From contig NZ_JANYUY010000003.1 of NCBI RefSeq assembly GCF_025060755.1, positions 186,001-250,000 of the forward strand: 64,000 nucleotides of DNA, in the 5' to 3' direction. Position numbers and translations under genes: made by a program. The notes under the pieces are model-generated. The model made no database searches and was not told the origin of the DNA. It saw only the letters and a program-made list of their open reading frames with translations. The stretch comes from Paenibacillus doosanensis (GTDB lineage Bacteria; Bacillota; Bacilli; Paenibacillales; NBRC-103111). Position 1 is the stretch's first letter. The number at the start of each line of letters is the position of its first letter. Of this stretch, positions 25,323 to 34,004 are shown piece by piece.

Positions 25323-25352
25323 ACAACAACCCTCGTGGTTGTTATTTTTTTC
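25323..25352 (+). terminator. Terminator after rpoZ
   Basis: AACAACC / GGTTGTT with a 5-base loop, then A and seven T residues. Confidence 0.85.
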
Positions 25353-25375
25353 TCGAATATTGGGGGTGGATCGGG

Positions 25376-26578
25376 ATGTTGAATGGAAAAACGATCGTGC
25401 TTGGAGTCAGTGGAGGGATCGCCGCTTACAAAGCGGCGGCGCTGTGCAGCAAATTGAAGCAGGCCGGAGCCGAGGTGCGGGTGATCATGACCGAATCGGC
25501 GACGAAATTTATCGCCCCGTTGACGTTTCAGACGCTTTCCCGGCACGATGTCATTGTCGACACGTTCGATGAGAAGGATGCCTCCGTCGTTTCCCATATC
25601 GACCTGGCGGACCGCGCCGATCTGGTGGTCGTCGCTCCGGCAACTGCCAATATGATCGCCAAGATGGCGCACGGACTGGCGGACGACATGCTCAGCACGA
25701 TGCTGCTGGCCACAACGGCTCCGGTTCTCGTCGCTCCGGCGATGAACGTCCATATGTATACGCATCCGGCCGTTCAGGCCAATATGCAGACGCTGGCTGA
25801 ACGCGGCGTTCTGTTTGTCGAGCCCGGTACCGGACAGCTCGCTTGCGGCTATGTGGGGAAAGGCAGGCTGGAGGAGCCGGAACGGATCGCGGAGGCTATC
25901 GAGCGCTTTTTCGGCGAGAAGGAGCTTCTGCAAGGCAAAAAAGTGCTGGTTACCGCAGGCGGAACGGTGGAGAGGATCGATCCTGTCCGCTATTTGACCA
26001 ATGATTCCTCGGGGAAAATGGGCTTTGCGATAGCCGAGGCGGCTCGCCTTATGGGGGCCGATGTGACGCTGGTCGTCGGAAAAGCATCGGTTCAGATGCC
26101 GGAAGGGGTTCGCACGGTGCGCGTGGAATCCGCTCAAGATATGCTGGAGGCGGTGGTCGGCCGGCTGCCGGAGATGGATATCGTCATTAAAGCAGCAGCC
26201 GTCGCCGATTACCGGCCTGCCGAGCAGGCGGAGCAGAAGATTAAGAAAAAAGACGCCGAAATGACGCTGAAGCTCGTGAAAAACAGCGATATTTTGCAAA
26301 CGATCGGAAGCTTGAAAACGAAGCAGTTTATCGTCGGTTTCGCCGCGGAAACCCAATCGATCGACGAGCATGCGATGGATAAGCTGAAACGGAAAAACTG
26401 CGACCTGCTCGTAGCTAACGATGTGACGCAGGAAGGCGCCGGATTCGGTCACGATACCAATGTGGTACGCATTTATGATCGTAGCGGTCTGGTGGAAGCG
26501 TTGCCTGTCATGAGCAAGCGCGAGGTAGCCCGTCATTTGCTGTTAACGGTGGCGGATAGAATCAGGAAGGGAGATTAG
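25376..26578 (+). CDS. coaBC: Bifunctional phosphopantothenoylcysteine decarboxylase/synthetase
   Basis: 400 residues, two steps of coenzyme A synthesis. The N-terminal flavoprotein CoaC has GVSGGIAAYKA near 10, the active-site His in SHID near 73, APAMNVHMY near 122, and the Cys-containing GQLACGYVGKGR lid near 153-164. The C-terminal CoaB has TAGGTVERIDPVR near 197 and the AAVADYRP block near 280. It starts the next run of co-directional genes; priA follows 9 bases later. Confidence 0.95.
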   Translation: MLNGKTIVLGVSGGIAAYKAAALCSKLKQAGAEVRVIMTESATKFIAPLTFQTLSRHDVIVDTFDEKDASVVSHIDLADRADLVVVAPATANMIAKMAHGLADDMLSTMLLATTAPVLVAPAMNVHMYTHPAVQANMQTLAERGVLFVEPGTGQLACGYVGKGRLEEPERIAEAIERFFGEKELLQGKKVLVTAGGTVERIDPVRYLTNDSSGKMGFAIAEAARLMGADVTLVVGKASVQMPEGVRTVRVESAQDMLEAVVGRLPEMDIVIKAAAVADYRPAEQAEQKIKKKDAEMTLKLVKNSDILQTIGSLKTKQFIVGFAAETQSIDEHAMDKLKRKNCDLLVANDVTQEGAGFGHDTNVVRIYDRSGLVEALPVMSKREVARHLLLTVADRIRKGD

Positions 26579-26587
26579 GGCGAACGG

Positions 26588-29164
26588 ATGTACGCAAAAG
26601 TTATTGTGGATGTCCCTGCGAAACAAACGAACCGCGCTTTCGATTATTTCGTTCCCGAAGCGATGCGCAGCTGGGTGGCGATAGGCAGCCGGGTAGGCGT
26701 CCCGTTCGGCCCGCGCAAAGTGCAGGGGTTCGTCATCGATCTGCACACGCGTTCGGATCTGGACCCAAGCAAGGTGAAGCCGATTTCGGAGGTCATGGAC
26801 TTGTATCCGCCGTTGACCCCCGACTTGGTGCAGCTGGCCGGCTGGATCAGCCGGACGTATTTATGCCATGAAATTACGGCGCTGCAGGCGATGATTCCCG
26901 GAGCGCTGAAAGCCAAGTATGAGCGGCATGTAAAGGCTGCGGACGATTCCTTGGGCGGGAACGGGGAGTCCGGGCAGTTTGCTATGCTGCTGCCCGACCA
27001 GCGGGAAATGATCCGCTATGTGCGCGACAAGGGCTCGGTGCAATTGGAGTCGCTGCTTGAGAAGTTCGGCTCCGATGCGGCGCTGATCAAACAGCTGATG
27101 GCCGAAGGCCTGCTGTATGAGGTTCAGATGATCAAAGACCGGATGGCGGCGAAAAAGGTGCTGACCGTATTTCCCGCGGATAACACTGAGCTGCTAAAGG
27201 AAGCGGAGTCGCAGCTGCCTGCGAGAGCGGCGAAGCAGAAGGAGGTTCTGCGCTATTTGGCGGACCACCCGGCGCCGATCAAGCTGACGGAGCTGCTGCA
27301 CGAGCTCGGAATCAGCGCGGGGACGGTCAAAAGTCTGGCGGACAAAGGCTTGCTTACGATCAAGGAAGTCGAAGTATTCCGCGACCCTTACGCCAAACGA
27401 TCGTTCGCCAAAACCCGTCCGCTTCCGCTTATGCCCGAACAACAGCAAGTGTACGGGCGCATTTCCCGGGCGGTCGCAGCCCGCGAGCATCGCGTCTTTT
27501 TATTGCATGGAGTAACGGGCAGCGGCAAGACGGAAGTGTACTTGCAATCGATCCAAACCTGTCTCGATCAGGGACGGGAAGCGATTGTCCTTGTTCCGGA
27601 AATATCGCTCACGCCGCAAATGGTCGAACGGTTTAAAGGCCGGTTCGGCGACCAGGTCGCCGTCCTGCACAGCCGGCTGTCGCATGGAGAGCGCTATGAC
27701 GAGTGGCGCAAAATTATGCTGAGGCAGGTTAGCGTCGTAATCGGAGCCCGCTCCGCCATTTTTGCCCCATTTACGAAAATCGGCCTCATTATTATAGATG
27801 AAGAGCATGAATCCTCGTACAAGCAGGAGGAGAGCCCGAAGTATCACGCCCGGGACGTGGCGGTAGCCCGTGCGTCGCAGCATGACGCCGTTGTCGTGCT
27901 GGGCTCGGCTACGCCTTCGCTCGAAAGCATGCACGGCACGCTCGCGGTTTCTGCCGCGGCGCGCAGGGCTGCGACCGGCGGCATGCCGGGAGGCGCGCCT
28001 GCGATTACCGAGGCGGGTGCGGCGGCTGCCGCCGACACCGCATTGAACGAACGGGTGCCGTTCGAGCTGCTCACCATGCATAATCGCGTGGAAGGAAGGC
28101 CGCTGCCTCCGGTACATATTATCGATATGCGGGAGGAGCTGCGTACGGGCAATCGCTCGATGTTCAGCCGCGCCTTGTATAAAGCGATCGAAGAACGGTT
28201 ACACAAGAAAGAACAGACTGTTTTGCTTCTGAACCGGAGAGGGTACTCGACCTTCGTGATGTGCCGCACTTGCGGTTATGTGGCGCAATGTCCTCATTGC
28301 GATATTTCCTTGACGTTTCATCAAAGCTCGCGGGCGATTCGCTGCCATTATTGCGGATACGCGGAACGGGAGCTTACGGTATGCCCGAGCTGCGGCAGCG
28401 AGCATATACGCCACTTCGGCACGGGAACGCAGCGGGTGGAAGAGGAGCTCGGCAAGCTGTTTCCGGGCATCCGGGTCATCCGGATGGATGTCGATACGAC
28501 GACGGAGAAAGGCTCGCATGAGAAATGGCTCACGATGTTCCGCAACCGGCAGGCGGATGTGCTGCTCGGAACGCAGATGGTGGCCAAAGGGCTCGACTTT
28601 CCGCATGTGACGCTGGTCGGGGCGCTGGCCGCCGATACGGTGCTGAATTTGCCGGATTTCCGTGCCGCGGAGCGCACGTTTCAACTGCTTACTCAGGTGG
28701 CCGGCCGGGCCGGCCGGCACGAGCTTCCGGGAGAAGTCTTCGTGCAAACCTATGCGCCGGAGCATTACAGCATCATCAGCGCAAGCAGGCATGATTACCG
28801 CAGCTTCATCGACAAGGAAATGACCTTGCGCAAGCTGCATGAATACCCGCCGTTTCACCGGCTCATTCTCATTACGCTCAGCCATGAGCAAATTCCGCTG
28901 CTTATGCGAACGGCGGAATCGATGGCGGTTCGGCTCAAAGAGCTTTCCAAGGAAAGCGGCCTGTCGCAGGTTGAAATTTTGGGCCCGGTGGCGTCGCCCA
29001 TCGCCCGAATCAAAGATAGATATCGGTTTCAATGCATGATAAAATATCGGGGAGAAGCTTCCATCTCCGGCCTCGTTAAGCGGGCGGTCGCTTCGTTTGA
29101 GGACGTGGAGAGGCAGCATAAAATGACAATCAGCGTCGATGTGGACCCGCAGGTGCTTATGTAG
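26588..29164 (+). CDS. priA: Primosomal helicase PriA, with an Ala/Gly-rich insertion
   Basis: 858 residues, restarts replication at stalled forks. The N-terminal 3'-OH-binding domain is followed by a winged helix. Then come Walker A GVTGSGKTEVY near 308, DEEH near 398, GSATPSLES near 440, and the zinc module (CRTC, CPHC, CHYC, CPSC at about 555-600). The motif V-VI region has QVAGRAGR near 700. Between GSATPSLES and FELLTM a stretch of about 40 residues (450-490) is rich in Ala and Gly and has no counterpart in the E. coli protein as I recall it. It lies between coaBC and def. Confidence 0.95.
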   Translation: MYAKVIVDVPAKQTNRAFDYFVPEAMRSWVAIGSRVGVPFGPRKVQGFVIDLHTRSDLDPSKVKPISEVMDLYPPLTPDLVQLAGWISRTYLCHEITALQAMIPGALKAKYERHVKAADDSLGGNGESGQFAMLLPDQREMIRYVRDKGSVQLESLLEKFGSDAALIKQLMAEGLLYEVQMIKDRMAAKKVLTVFPADNTELLKEAESQLPARAAKQKEVLRYLADHPAPIKLTELLHELGISAGTVKSLADKGLLTIKEVEVFRDPYAKRSFAKTRPLPLMPEQQQVYGRISRAVAAREHRVFLLHGVTGSGKTEVYLQSIQTCLDQGREAIVLVPEISLTPQMVERFKGRFGDQVAVLHSRLSHGERYDEWRKIMLRQVSVVIGARSAIFAPFTKIGLIIIDEEHESSYKQEESPKYHARDVAVARASQHDAVVVLGSATPSLESMHGTLAVSAAARRAATGGMPGGAPAITEAGAAAAADTALNERVPFELLTMHNRVEGRPLPPVHIIDMREELRTGNRSMFSRALYKAIEERLHKKEQTVLLLNRRGYSTFVMCRTCGYVAQCPHCDISLTFHQSSRAIRCHYCGYAERELTVCPSCGSEHIRHFGTGTQRVEEELGKLFPGIRVIRMDVDTTTEKGSHEKWLTMFRNRQADVLLGTQMVAKGLDFPHVTLVGALAADTVLNLPDFRAAERTFQLLTQVAGRAGRHELPGEVFVQTYAPEHYSIISASRHDYRSFIDKEMTLRKLHEYPPFHRLILITLSHEQIPLLMRTAESMAVRLKELSKESGLSQVEILGPVASPIARIKDRYRFQCMIKYRGEASISGLVKRAVASFEDVERQHKMTISVDVDPQVLM

Positions 29165-29239
29165 CCCGGCTCGTCCTTGACGTGTTGAAATAGATTGACG
29201 AAACATGGAATCCCCTCTCATAAGAAAGGTGTGTTTATA

Positions 29240-29719
29240 ATGGCAATTAAGATGATTGTGAAAGATCCCGATCCGGTATTGCGCGAAGTAGCCAAGCCGG
29301 TTACCAAAATCACTTCTAACATTCATAAGCTGCTGAACGATATGGCCGATACGATGTACGACGCCGAGGGAGTGGGCTTGGCGGCTCCGCAGATCGGCAT
29401 TTTGAAGCGGGTGATCGTGATGGACGTCGGAGACGATCACGGCTTGATCGAGCTGATCAATCCCGAAGTGATCGAGACGGAAGGGGAACAGTTCGGACCG
29501 GAAGGCTGCCTCAGCATTCCCGGCAAGACGGGTGACGTCCGCCGCGCGAACCGCGTGAAGGTCAAAGGGCTTGACCGGGACGGCAACGAGATCGTTATTG
29601 AAGGAACGGAGCTGCTGGCCCGCTGCATTTTACACGAGGTCGATCATCTGAACGGAGTTTTGTATACGGATTTGGCGGAGAAGATGTACCGCAGCGAGCC
29701 GCAAGGCGGTGAAGCATGA
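29240..29719 (+). CDS. def: Peptide deformylase
   Basis: 159 residues, removes the formyl group from nascent N-terminal Met. The three motifs are present: [10 protein letters not shown] near 45, EGCLSIPG near 90 (Cys metal ligand), and HEVDHLNG near 133 (two His ligands and catalytic Glu). ATG 29240 follows AAAGGTG. The TGA overlaps fmt by 4 bp, linking removal and addition of the formyl group. Confidence 0.96.
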   Translation: MAIKMIVKDPDPVLREVAKPVTKITSNIHKLLNDMADTMYDAEGVGLAAPQIGILKRVIVMDVGDDHGLIELINPEVIETEGEQFGPEGCLSIPGKTGDVRRANRVKVKGLDRDGNEIVIEGTELLARCILHEVDHLNGVLYTDLAEKMYRSEPQGGEA

Positions 29720-30657
29720 GAATCGTATTTATGGGCACGCCGGACTTCGCCGTGCCTTCTTTACAAGCGCTGCTTGAATATGACGGGGCCCAAGTGGTCG
29801 GCGTAGTGACCCAACCGGATCGTCCGGTTGGGCGCAAGCGCATCTTGACGCCGACTCCGGTCAAGGTGGAAGCGCAGAAGCACGGTATTCCGGTGCTGCA
29901 GCCGGAGCGGCTGCGCAGGCCCGAGGCGGTGGAACTCGTCAAAGAGCTGAAGCCGGATTTGATCGTGACAGCCGCCTACGGACAAATACTGCCCAAATCG
30001 GTGCTGGATATTCCTCCGTACGGCTGCATTAATATTCACGCGTCGCTGCTGCCCAAATACCGCGGCGGAGCGCCGATTCATCACGCGGTGATGAACGGGG
30101 ACGAGGTAGCCGGCGTCACGATCATGTATATGGCCGAGGGGCTCGATACCGGCGATATGCTTACCCGGGTCGAAGTGGCCATCGAAGATACCGATACGAC
30201 GGGTACGATGTTCGACAAGCTGAGCGTGGCGGGAGCCGAGCTGCTCAAGCGGACGCTGCCGGAGCTGGCGTCCGGGCGTATTCAAGCCGAACCGCAAAAC
30301 GAAGCCGAAGCGGTATATTCCCCTAATATTACCCGGGAGCAAGAGCAGATCGATTGGAACAAGTCTGCTGTCGCCATATGGAATCAAGTCAGAGGGCTGA
30401 ATCCGCGCCCGGGAGCTTACACGTTATGGAACGGAGACGTGCTCAAAGTTTGGAGCTGCCTTAAACCGGAAGCGGGAGCAGAGAATGCCGCCGCGGCTCC
30501 GGGAACCGTGCTCTCGGCGGACGAACGCGGCATTGTCGTCGCTGCCGGAGCCGGCGCTGTTACGATCACGGAGCTCCAGCCTGCCGGGAAAAAGGCGATG
30601 GATGCCGCTCAATTCGTTCGCGGAGGCCAATTGAAGGCGGGAACGGTGCTCGGTTAA
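29716..30657 (+). CDS. fmt: Methionyl-tRNA formyltransferase
   Basis: 313 residues. The start reads [14 protein letters not shown]. The formyl-tetrahydrofolate catalytic domain has [16 protein letters not shown] near 110, with the His, followed by the GDT loop. The C-terminal tRNA-binding domain begins near 210. It formylates initiator Met-tRNA. Overlaps def by ATGA. Confidence 0.96.
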   Translation: MRIVFMGTPDFAVPSLQALLEYDGAQVVGVVTQPDRPVGRKRILTPTPVKVEAQKHGIPVLQPERLRRPEAVELVKELKPDLIVTAAYGQILPKSVLDIPPYGCINIHASLLPKYRGGAPIHHAVMNGDEVAGVTIMYMAEGLDTGDMLTRVEVAIEDTDTTGTMFDKLSVAGAELLKRTLPELASGRIQAEPQNEAEAVYSPNITREQEQIDWNKSAVAIWNQVRGLNPRPGAYTLWNGDVLKVWSCLKPEAGAENAAAAPGTVLSADERGIVVAAGAGAVTITELQPAGKKAMDAAQFVRGGQLKAGTVLG

Positions 30658-30687
30658 GCGGGCTTACTTACAGGAGGCTTAGTCATA

Positions 30688-32061
30688 GTGAATACGAACT
30701 ACCGGAAGACGGGCAAGAGCCCGATCGCTGCCGGACGAACCGGCGGAAGTCAGGCTGCCCGGACGGGATCGGCAAGGGAAGCGGCTCTCGATGTGCTGGT
30801 GCGCACGGAGCAGGACCGTTCATACAGCAATCTGCTGCTTCACCAAACGCTGCAAAAGTACAGATTGGACAAGGCGGATGCGGCGCTTGCTACCGAAATT
30901 GTATACGGCACGATCCAAAGAATGAATACGATAGACTATTTTTTGGAGAAATTCGTAGCCAAAGGGATGGCCAAGCTGCAGCCGTGGGTGCGCAGCTTGC
31001 TCAGATTGAGCTTTTACCAGATGATGTACCTGGACCGTGTTCCGGACCATGCAGTGGTCAACGAAGCGGTCAATTTGGCCAAAAAGAAAGGCCATCAAGG
31101 CATCTCCGGCATGGTGAACGGCGTGCTGCGCAATGTCATCAGGCAAAAGGACGGGCTCGTGATCCCGGACGGTTTGCCGGAAGCGGAGCGAATCGCGCTT
31201 CGGCACTCCCATCCTGAATGGATGGTGCGGCGCTGGCTGCGGCAGCTGGGAGCGGAGCGGACGGAGCGGGTTTGCGAGGCGAACAACCGGCCGCCCCGGG
31301 TCAGCATCCGCGCCAATATCATGAAGATCGGACGGGACGAGCTCGTCAAGCTGCTGCTTGAAGCCGGCTTGCAGGCGGAGCCGTCGGAGCTGGCTCCGGC
31401 CGGAGTCGTCGTCAGAGGCGGCGGCAACATGGCGCTCACTCCGTGGTTCGAGCAAGGGCTCTTCTCGATTCAGGACGAGAGCTCGATGCTCGTTGCCGAG
31501 GCCGTCGATCCGAAGCCCGGAGAGAAGGTGCTCGACTGCTGCGCGGCGCCTGGAGGCAAGACGATGCATATGGCCGAGAAAATGGGCGATCGGGGCGAAA
31601 TATGGGCTTGCGATATCCATGAGCATAAGGCGAAGCTGATTCGCGAGCAGGCGGAGCGACTGGGCCTTGCTTCGGTGCGTACCTTGACCGCAGATGCCCG
31701 CAAGCTGCCGGAGCTGCTTCCCGAAGCCGGCTTCGACCGGATTTTGCTGGACGCTCCTTGCTCAGGGCTCGGGGTCATACGCCGCAAGCCGGATATGAAA
31801 TGGTCCAAACGGGAAAGCGAGCTCGGCGATATTTGCGTCATCCAGCGGGAGCTGCTGTCGCAGGTGCACCGGCTGCTGCGTCCAGGCGGCATTTTGGTCT
31901 ATAGTACCTGCACGATAGAGCATGACGAGAATCAAGGAATGGTTGACCGCTTTTTACAGGATCATCCCGAGTTTGAGCCGGCTGCGGAGCCGATGCAGAT
32001 TTATCCGTACGAGCACGAATCGGACGGATTTTTCATAGCCAAGCTGCGCAAACGAGCGTAA
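30688..32061 (+). CDS. rsmB: 16S rRNA (cytosine(967)-C(5))-methyltransferase RsmB
   Basis: 457 residues. An N-terminal NusB-like helical domain (about 30-160) is fused to a SAM-dependent methyltransferase. The SAM site is CCAAPGGKTMHMA near 282, and the catalytic Cys pair is in DAPCSGLGV near 350 and YSTCT near 405. The first 25 residues are low-complexity. GTG start with AGGAGG 10 bases upstream. Confidence 0.94.
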   Translation: MNTNYRKTGKSPIAAGRTGGSQAARTGSAREAALDVLVRTEQDRSYSNLLLHQTLQKYRLDKADAALATEIVYGTIQRMNTIDYFLEKFVAKGMAKLQPWVRSLLRLSFYQMMYLDRVPDHAVVNEAVNLAKKKGHQGISGMVNGVLRNVIRQKDGLVIPDGLPEAERIALRHSHPEWMVRRWLRQLGAERTERVCEANNRPPRVSIRANIMKIGRDELVKLLLEAGLQAEPSELAPAGVVVRGGGNMALTPWFEQGLFSIQDESSMLVAEAVDPKPGEKVLDCCAAPGGKTMHMAEKMGDRGEIWACDIHEHKAKLIREQAERLGLASVRTLTADARKLPELLPEAGFDRILLDAPCSGLGVIRRKPDMKWSKRESELGDICVIQRELLSQVHRLLRPGGILVYSTCTIEHDENQGMVDRFLQDHPEFEPAAEPMQIYPYEHESDGFFIAKLRKRA

Positions 32062-32121
32062 TCGTGAGAATTATGTTAAAATCATTACGTATGATTAATA
32101 GATAAACAGGTTGTGATAACG

Positions 32122-33207
32122 ATGGAATCCACAAATAAAAAAACACAGTCAGCCAGTCTGAAGCCTTACGTGTATGATCTCACGCTCGAAGGCTGGCAGG
32201 AATGGGCCCAATCGAACGGCGAAGCGGCGTTTCGCGGCGGCCAAATTTTCGATTGGCTGTATGTGAAAAGAGTTTCAAGCTTCGACGAGATGACGAATTT
32301 GTCCAAATCGCTGCGCGACAAGCTGAAGGAGCAGTTCGACTTCGTAACGCTGACCGAGGTGGCGAAATACGAATCGAAGGACGGCACGGTTAAATTTTTA
32401 TTCGAGCTGTCCGACAAAAATGCGATCGAAACCGTCATCATGAAGCATAATTACGGCAACAGCGTCTGTGTCACGACGCAGGTCGGCTGCCGGATCGGCT
32501 GTACGTTCTGCGCTTCCACGCTGACCGGACTGAAGCGGAACCTCGCCCCGGGGGAAATTATCGCCCAAATCGTCAAAGCCCAGCAGCTGCTTGACGCCAA
32601 GAACGAGCGGGTGAGCAGCATCGTCATCATGGGCATCGGCGAGCCGTTCGAAAACTACGATGCGATGATGACGTTCCTCAAAGTCATGATTCATCCGAAG
32701 GGCTTGAACATCGGCCAGCGCCATATTACGGTATCGACCAGCGGCATCGTACCGAATATATACCGGTTTGCCGACGAGAGCACGCAAATCAATCTGGCGA
32801 TTTCGATCCATGCGCCCAACGACAAGCTGCGCTCCAAGCTGATGCCGGTGAACCGCCGGTTTCCTTTTGACGAGTTGATAGAGGCCTGTCGTTATTATGT
32901 CGCCAAAACGGGACGGCGCATTACGTTCGAATACGCGTTGATGGGCGGGGTTAACGACCAGCCGGAGCATGCGGAGGAGCTTGCGCAAGTGCTCAAGCAG
33001 TTTCCGATGGCGCATGTCAACTTGATCCCCGTCAACTTTGTATCCGAGCGCGATTATGTGCGCACGCCTCGGGACGACATCTTTACCTTCCAGCGTATTT
33101 TGGAGCGCAGCAAGGTTAACGCAACAATACGCAGGGAGCAGGGAAGCGATATCGCGGCAGCCTGCGGCCAGCTGCGTGCTAAGCATATGGAGTCGAGTGC
33201 GAGGTGA
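32122..33207 (+). CDS. rlmN: Dual-specificity 23S rRNA/tRNA adenine C2-methyltransferase RlmN
   Basis: 361 residues, a radical SAM enzyme. The cluster motif is [11 protein letters not shown] (CxxxCxxC) near residue 125, and [10 protein letters not shown] near 170 binds SAM. The late Cys in [10 protein letters not shown] near 350 is the methyl-carrying Cys. It methylates A2503 of 23S rRNA and A37 of some tRNAs. ATG 32122 is preceded by AGGTTGTGA; an in-frame GTG at 32113 is possible. Confidence 0.94.
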   Translation: MESTNKKTQSASLKPYVYDLTLEGWQEWAQSNGEAAFRGGQIFDWLYVKRVSSFDEMTNLSKSLRDKLKEQFDFVTLTEVAKYESKDGTVKFLFELSDKNAIETVIMKHNYGNSVCVTTQVGCRIGCTFCASTLTGLKRNLAPGEIIAQIVKAQQLLDAKNERVSSIVIMGIGEPFENYDAMMTFLKVMIHPKGLNIGQRHITVSTSGIVPNIYRFADESTQINLAISIHAPNDKLRSKLMPVNRRFPFDELIEACRYYVAKTGRRITFEYALMGGVNDQPEHAEELAQVLKQFPMAHVNLIPVNFVSERDYVRTPRDDIFTFQRILERSKVNATIRREQGSDIAAACGQLRAKHMESSAR

Positions 33208-33215
33208 GTAAAACC

Positions 33216-33998
33216 ATGGTGAGAACGGCCAACCAAACGAATGTCGGACGCGTCCGAATGGTCAACGAAGACAGGGCGTTTGTTCAGGATGATTTGAACG
33301 GATTTGTATTGGCCATTGTGGCCGACGGCATGGGGGGACATCAGGCCGGCGACGTAGCCAGCCAAATGGCGGTCGATATCATTCAGGGCGAGCTGCAGTC
33401 TCTGCCTGCCGGAGCGTCGGTAGAAGAACGCAGACGGCGCGTGAAGAGCGCCATCGAGCTGGCTAACGAGAAAATTTTCGATTTTGCCTCCCAGCGCGAA
33501 AATTATTTCGGAATGGGAACGACGGTCGTCACGGTGCTCGCCGACGAGCATGCGCTGGTCATCGGCCATATCGGCGACAGCAGAGCGTACAAAATCAACG
33601 ACGGCGCGATCGTACAATTGACGGAGGACCACTCTCTGGTCAACGAACTGGTCAAAAACGGGCAAATTACCCGCGAGGAAGCGACGCATCATCCGCGGCG
33701 CAATGTGCTGACCAGAGCGCTCGGCACGGAGGCGACGATCGAGGTCGATATACAGGATTTGAACTGGAATCAAGGAGATCTGGTGCTTATTTGCAGCGAC
33801 GGTCTCAGTTCTTTGATAAGCAGCGAGCAGCTTCTGACGCTGGTCAATGGCAGCGGAGAGCTTGAGCATGCGGCTTCGCAGCTTGTGAACGAAGCTTTGG
33901 AGGCGGGGGGCGATGACAACATTACCGTGGTGTTGGTCAGCAATACGGCGAATCCTTTGACGGGAGATGCAGATCATGTTAACGGTGAAGCGGGGTGA
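33216..33998 (+). CDS. prpC: PP2C-family Ser/Thr phosphatase PrpC (Stp)
   Basis: 260 residues. The metal-binding PP2C motifs are NEDRAF near 18, ADGMGGH near 40, GTTVV near 108, GDSRAY near 128, SDGLS near 195 and DDNITV near 236. It dephosphorylates PrkC and its substrates. The ATG at 33216 lies 8 bases after GAGGTGAG, which spans the rlmN stop; a GTG at 33204 overlapping that stop is a weaker alternative. prkC follows 6 bases later. Confidence 0.94.
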   Translation: MVRTANQTNVGRVRMVNEDRAFVQDDLNGFVLAIVADGMGGHQAGDVASQMAVDIIQGELQSLPAGASVEERRRRVKSAIELANEKIFDFASQRENYFGMGTTVVTVLADEHALVIGHIGDSRAYKINDGAIVQLTEDHSLVNELVKNGQITREEATHHPRRNVLTRALGTEATIEVDIQDLNWNQGDLVLICSDGLSSLISSEQLLTLVNGSGELEHAASQLVNEALEAGGDDNITVVLVSNTANPLTGDADHVNGEAG

Positions 33999-34004
33999 TG
34001 ATGA

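Noticed and set aside
25310-26536. 408-codon minus-strand frame
   Set aside because: Antisense shadow of coaBC with low-quality, His/Arg-rich translation.
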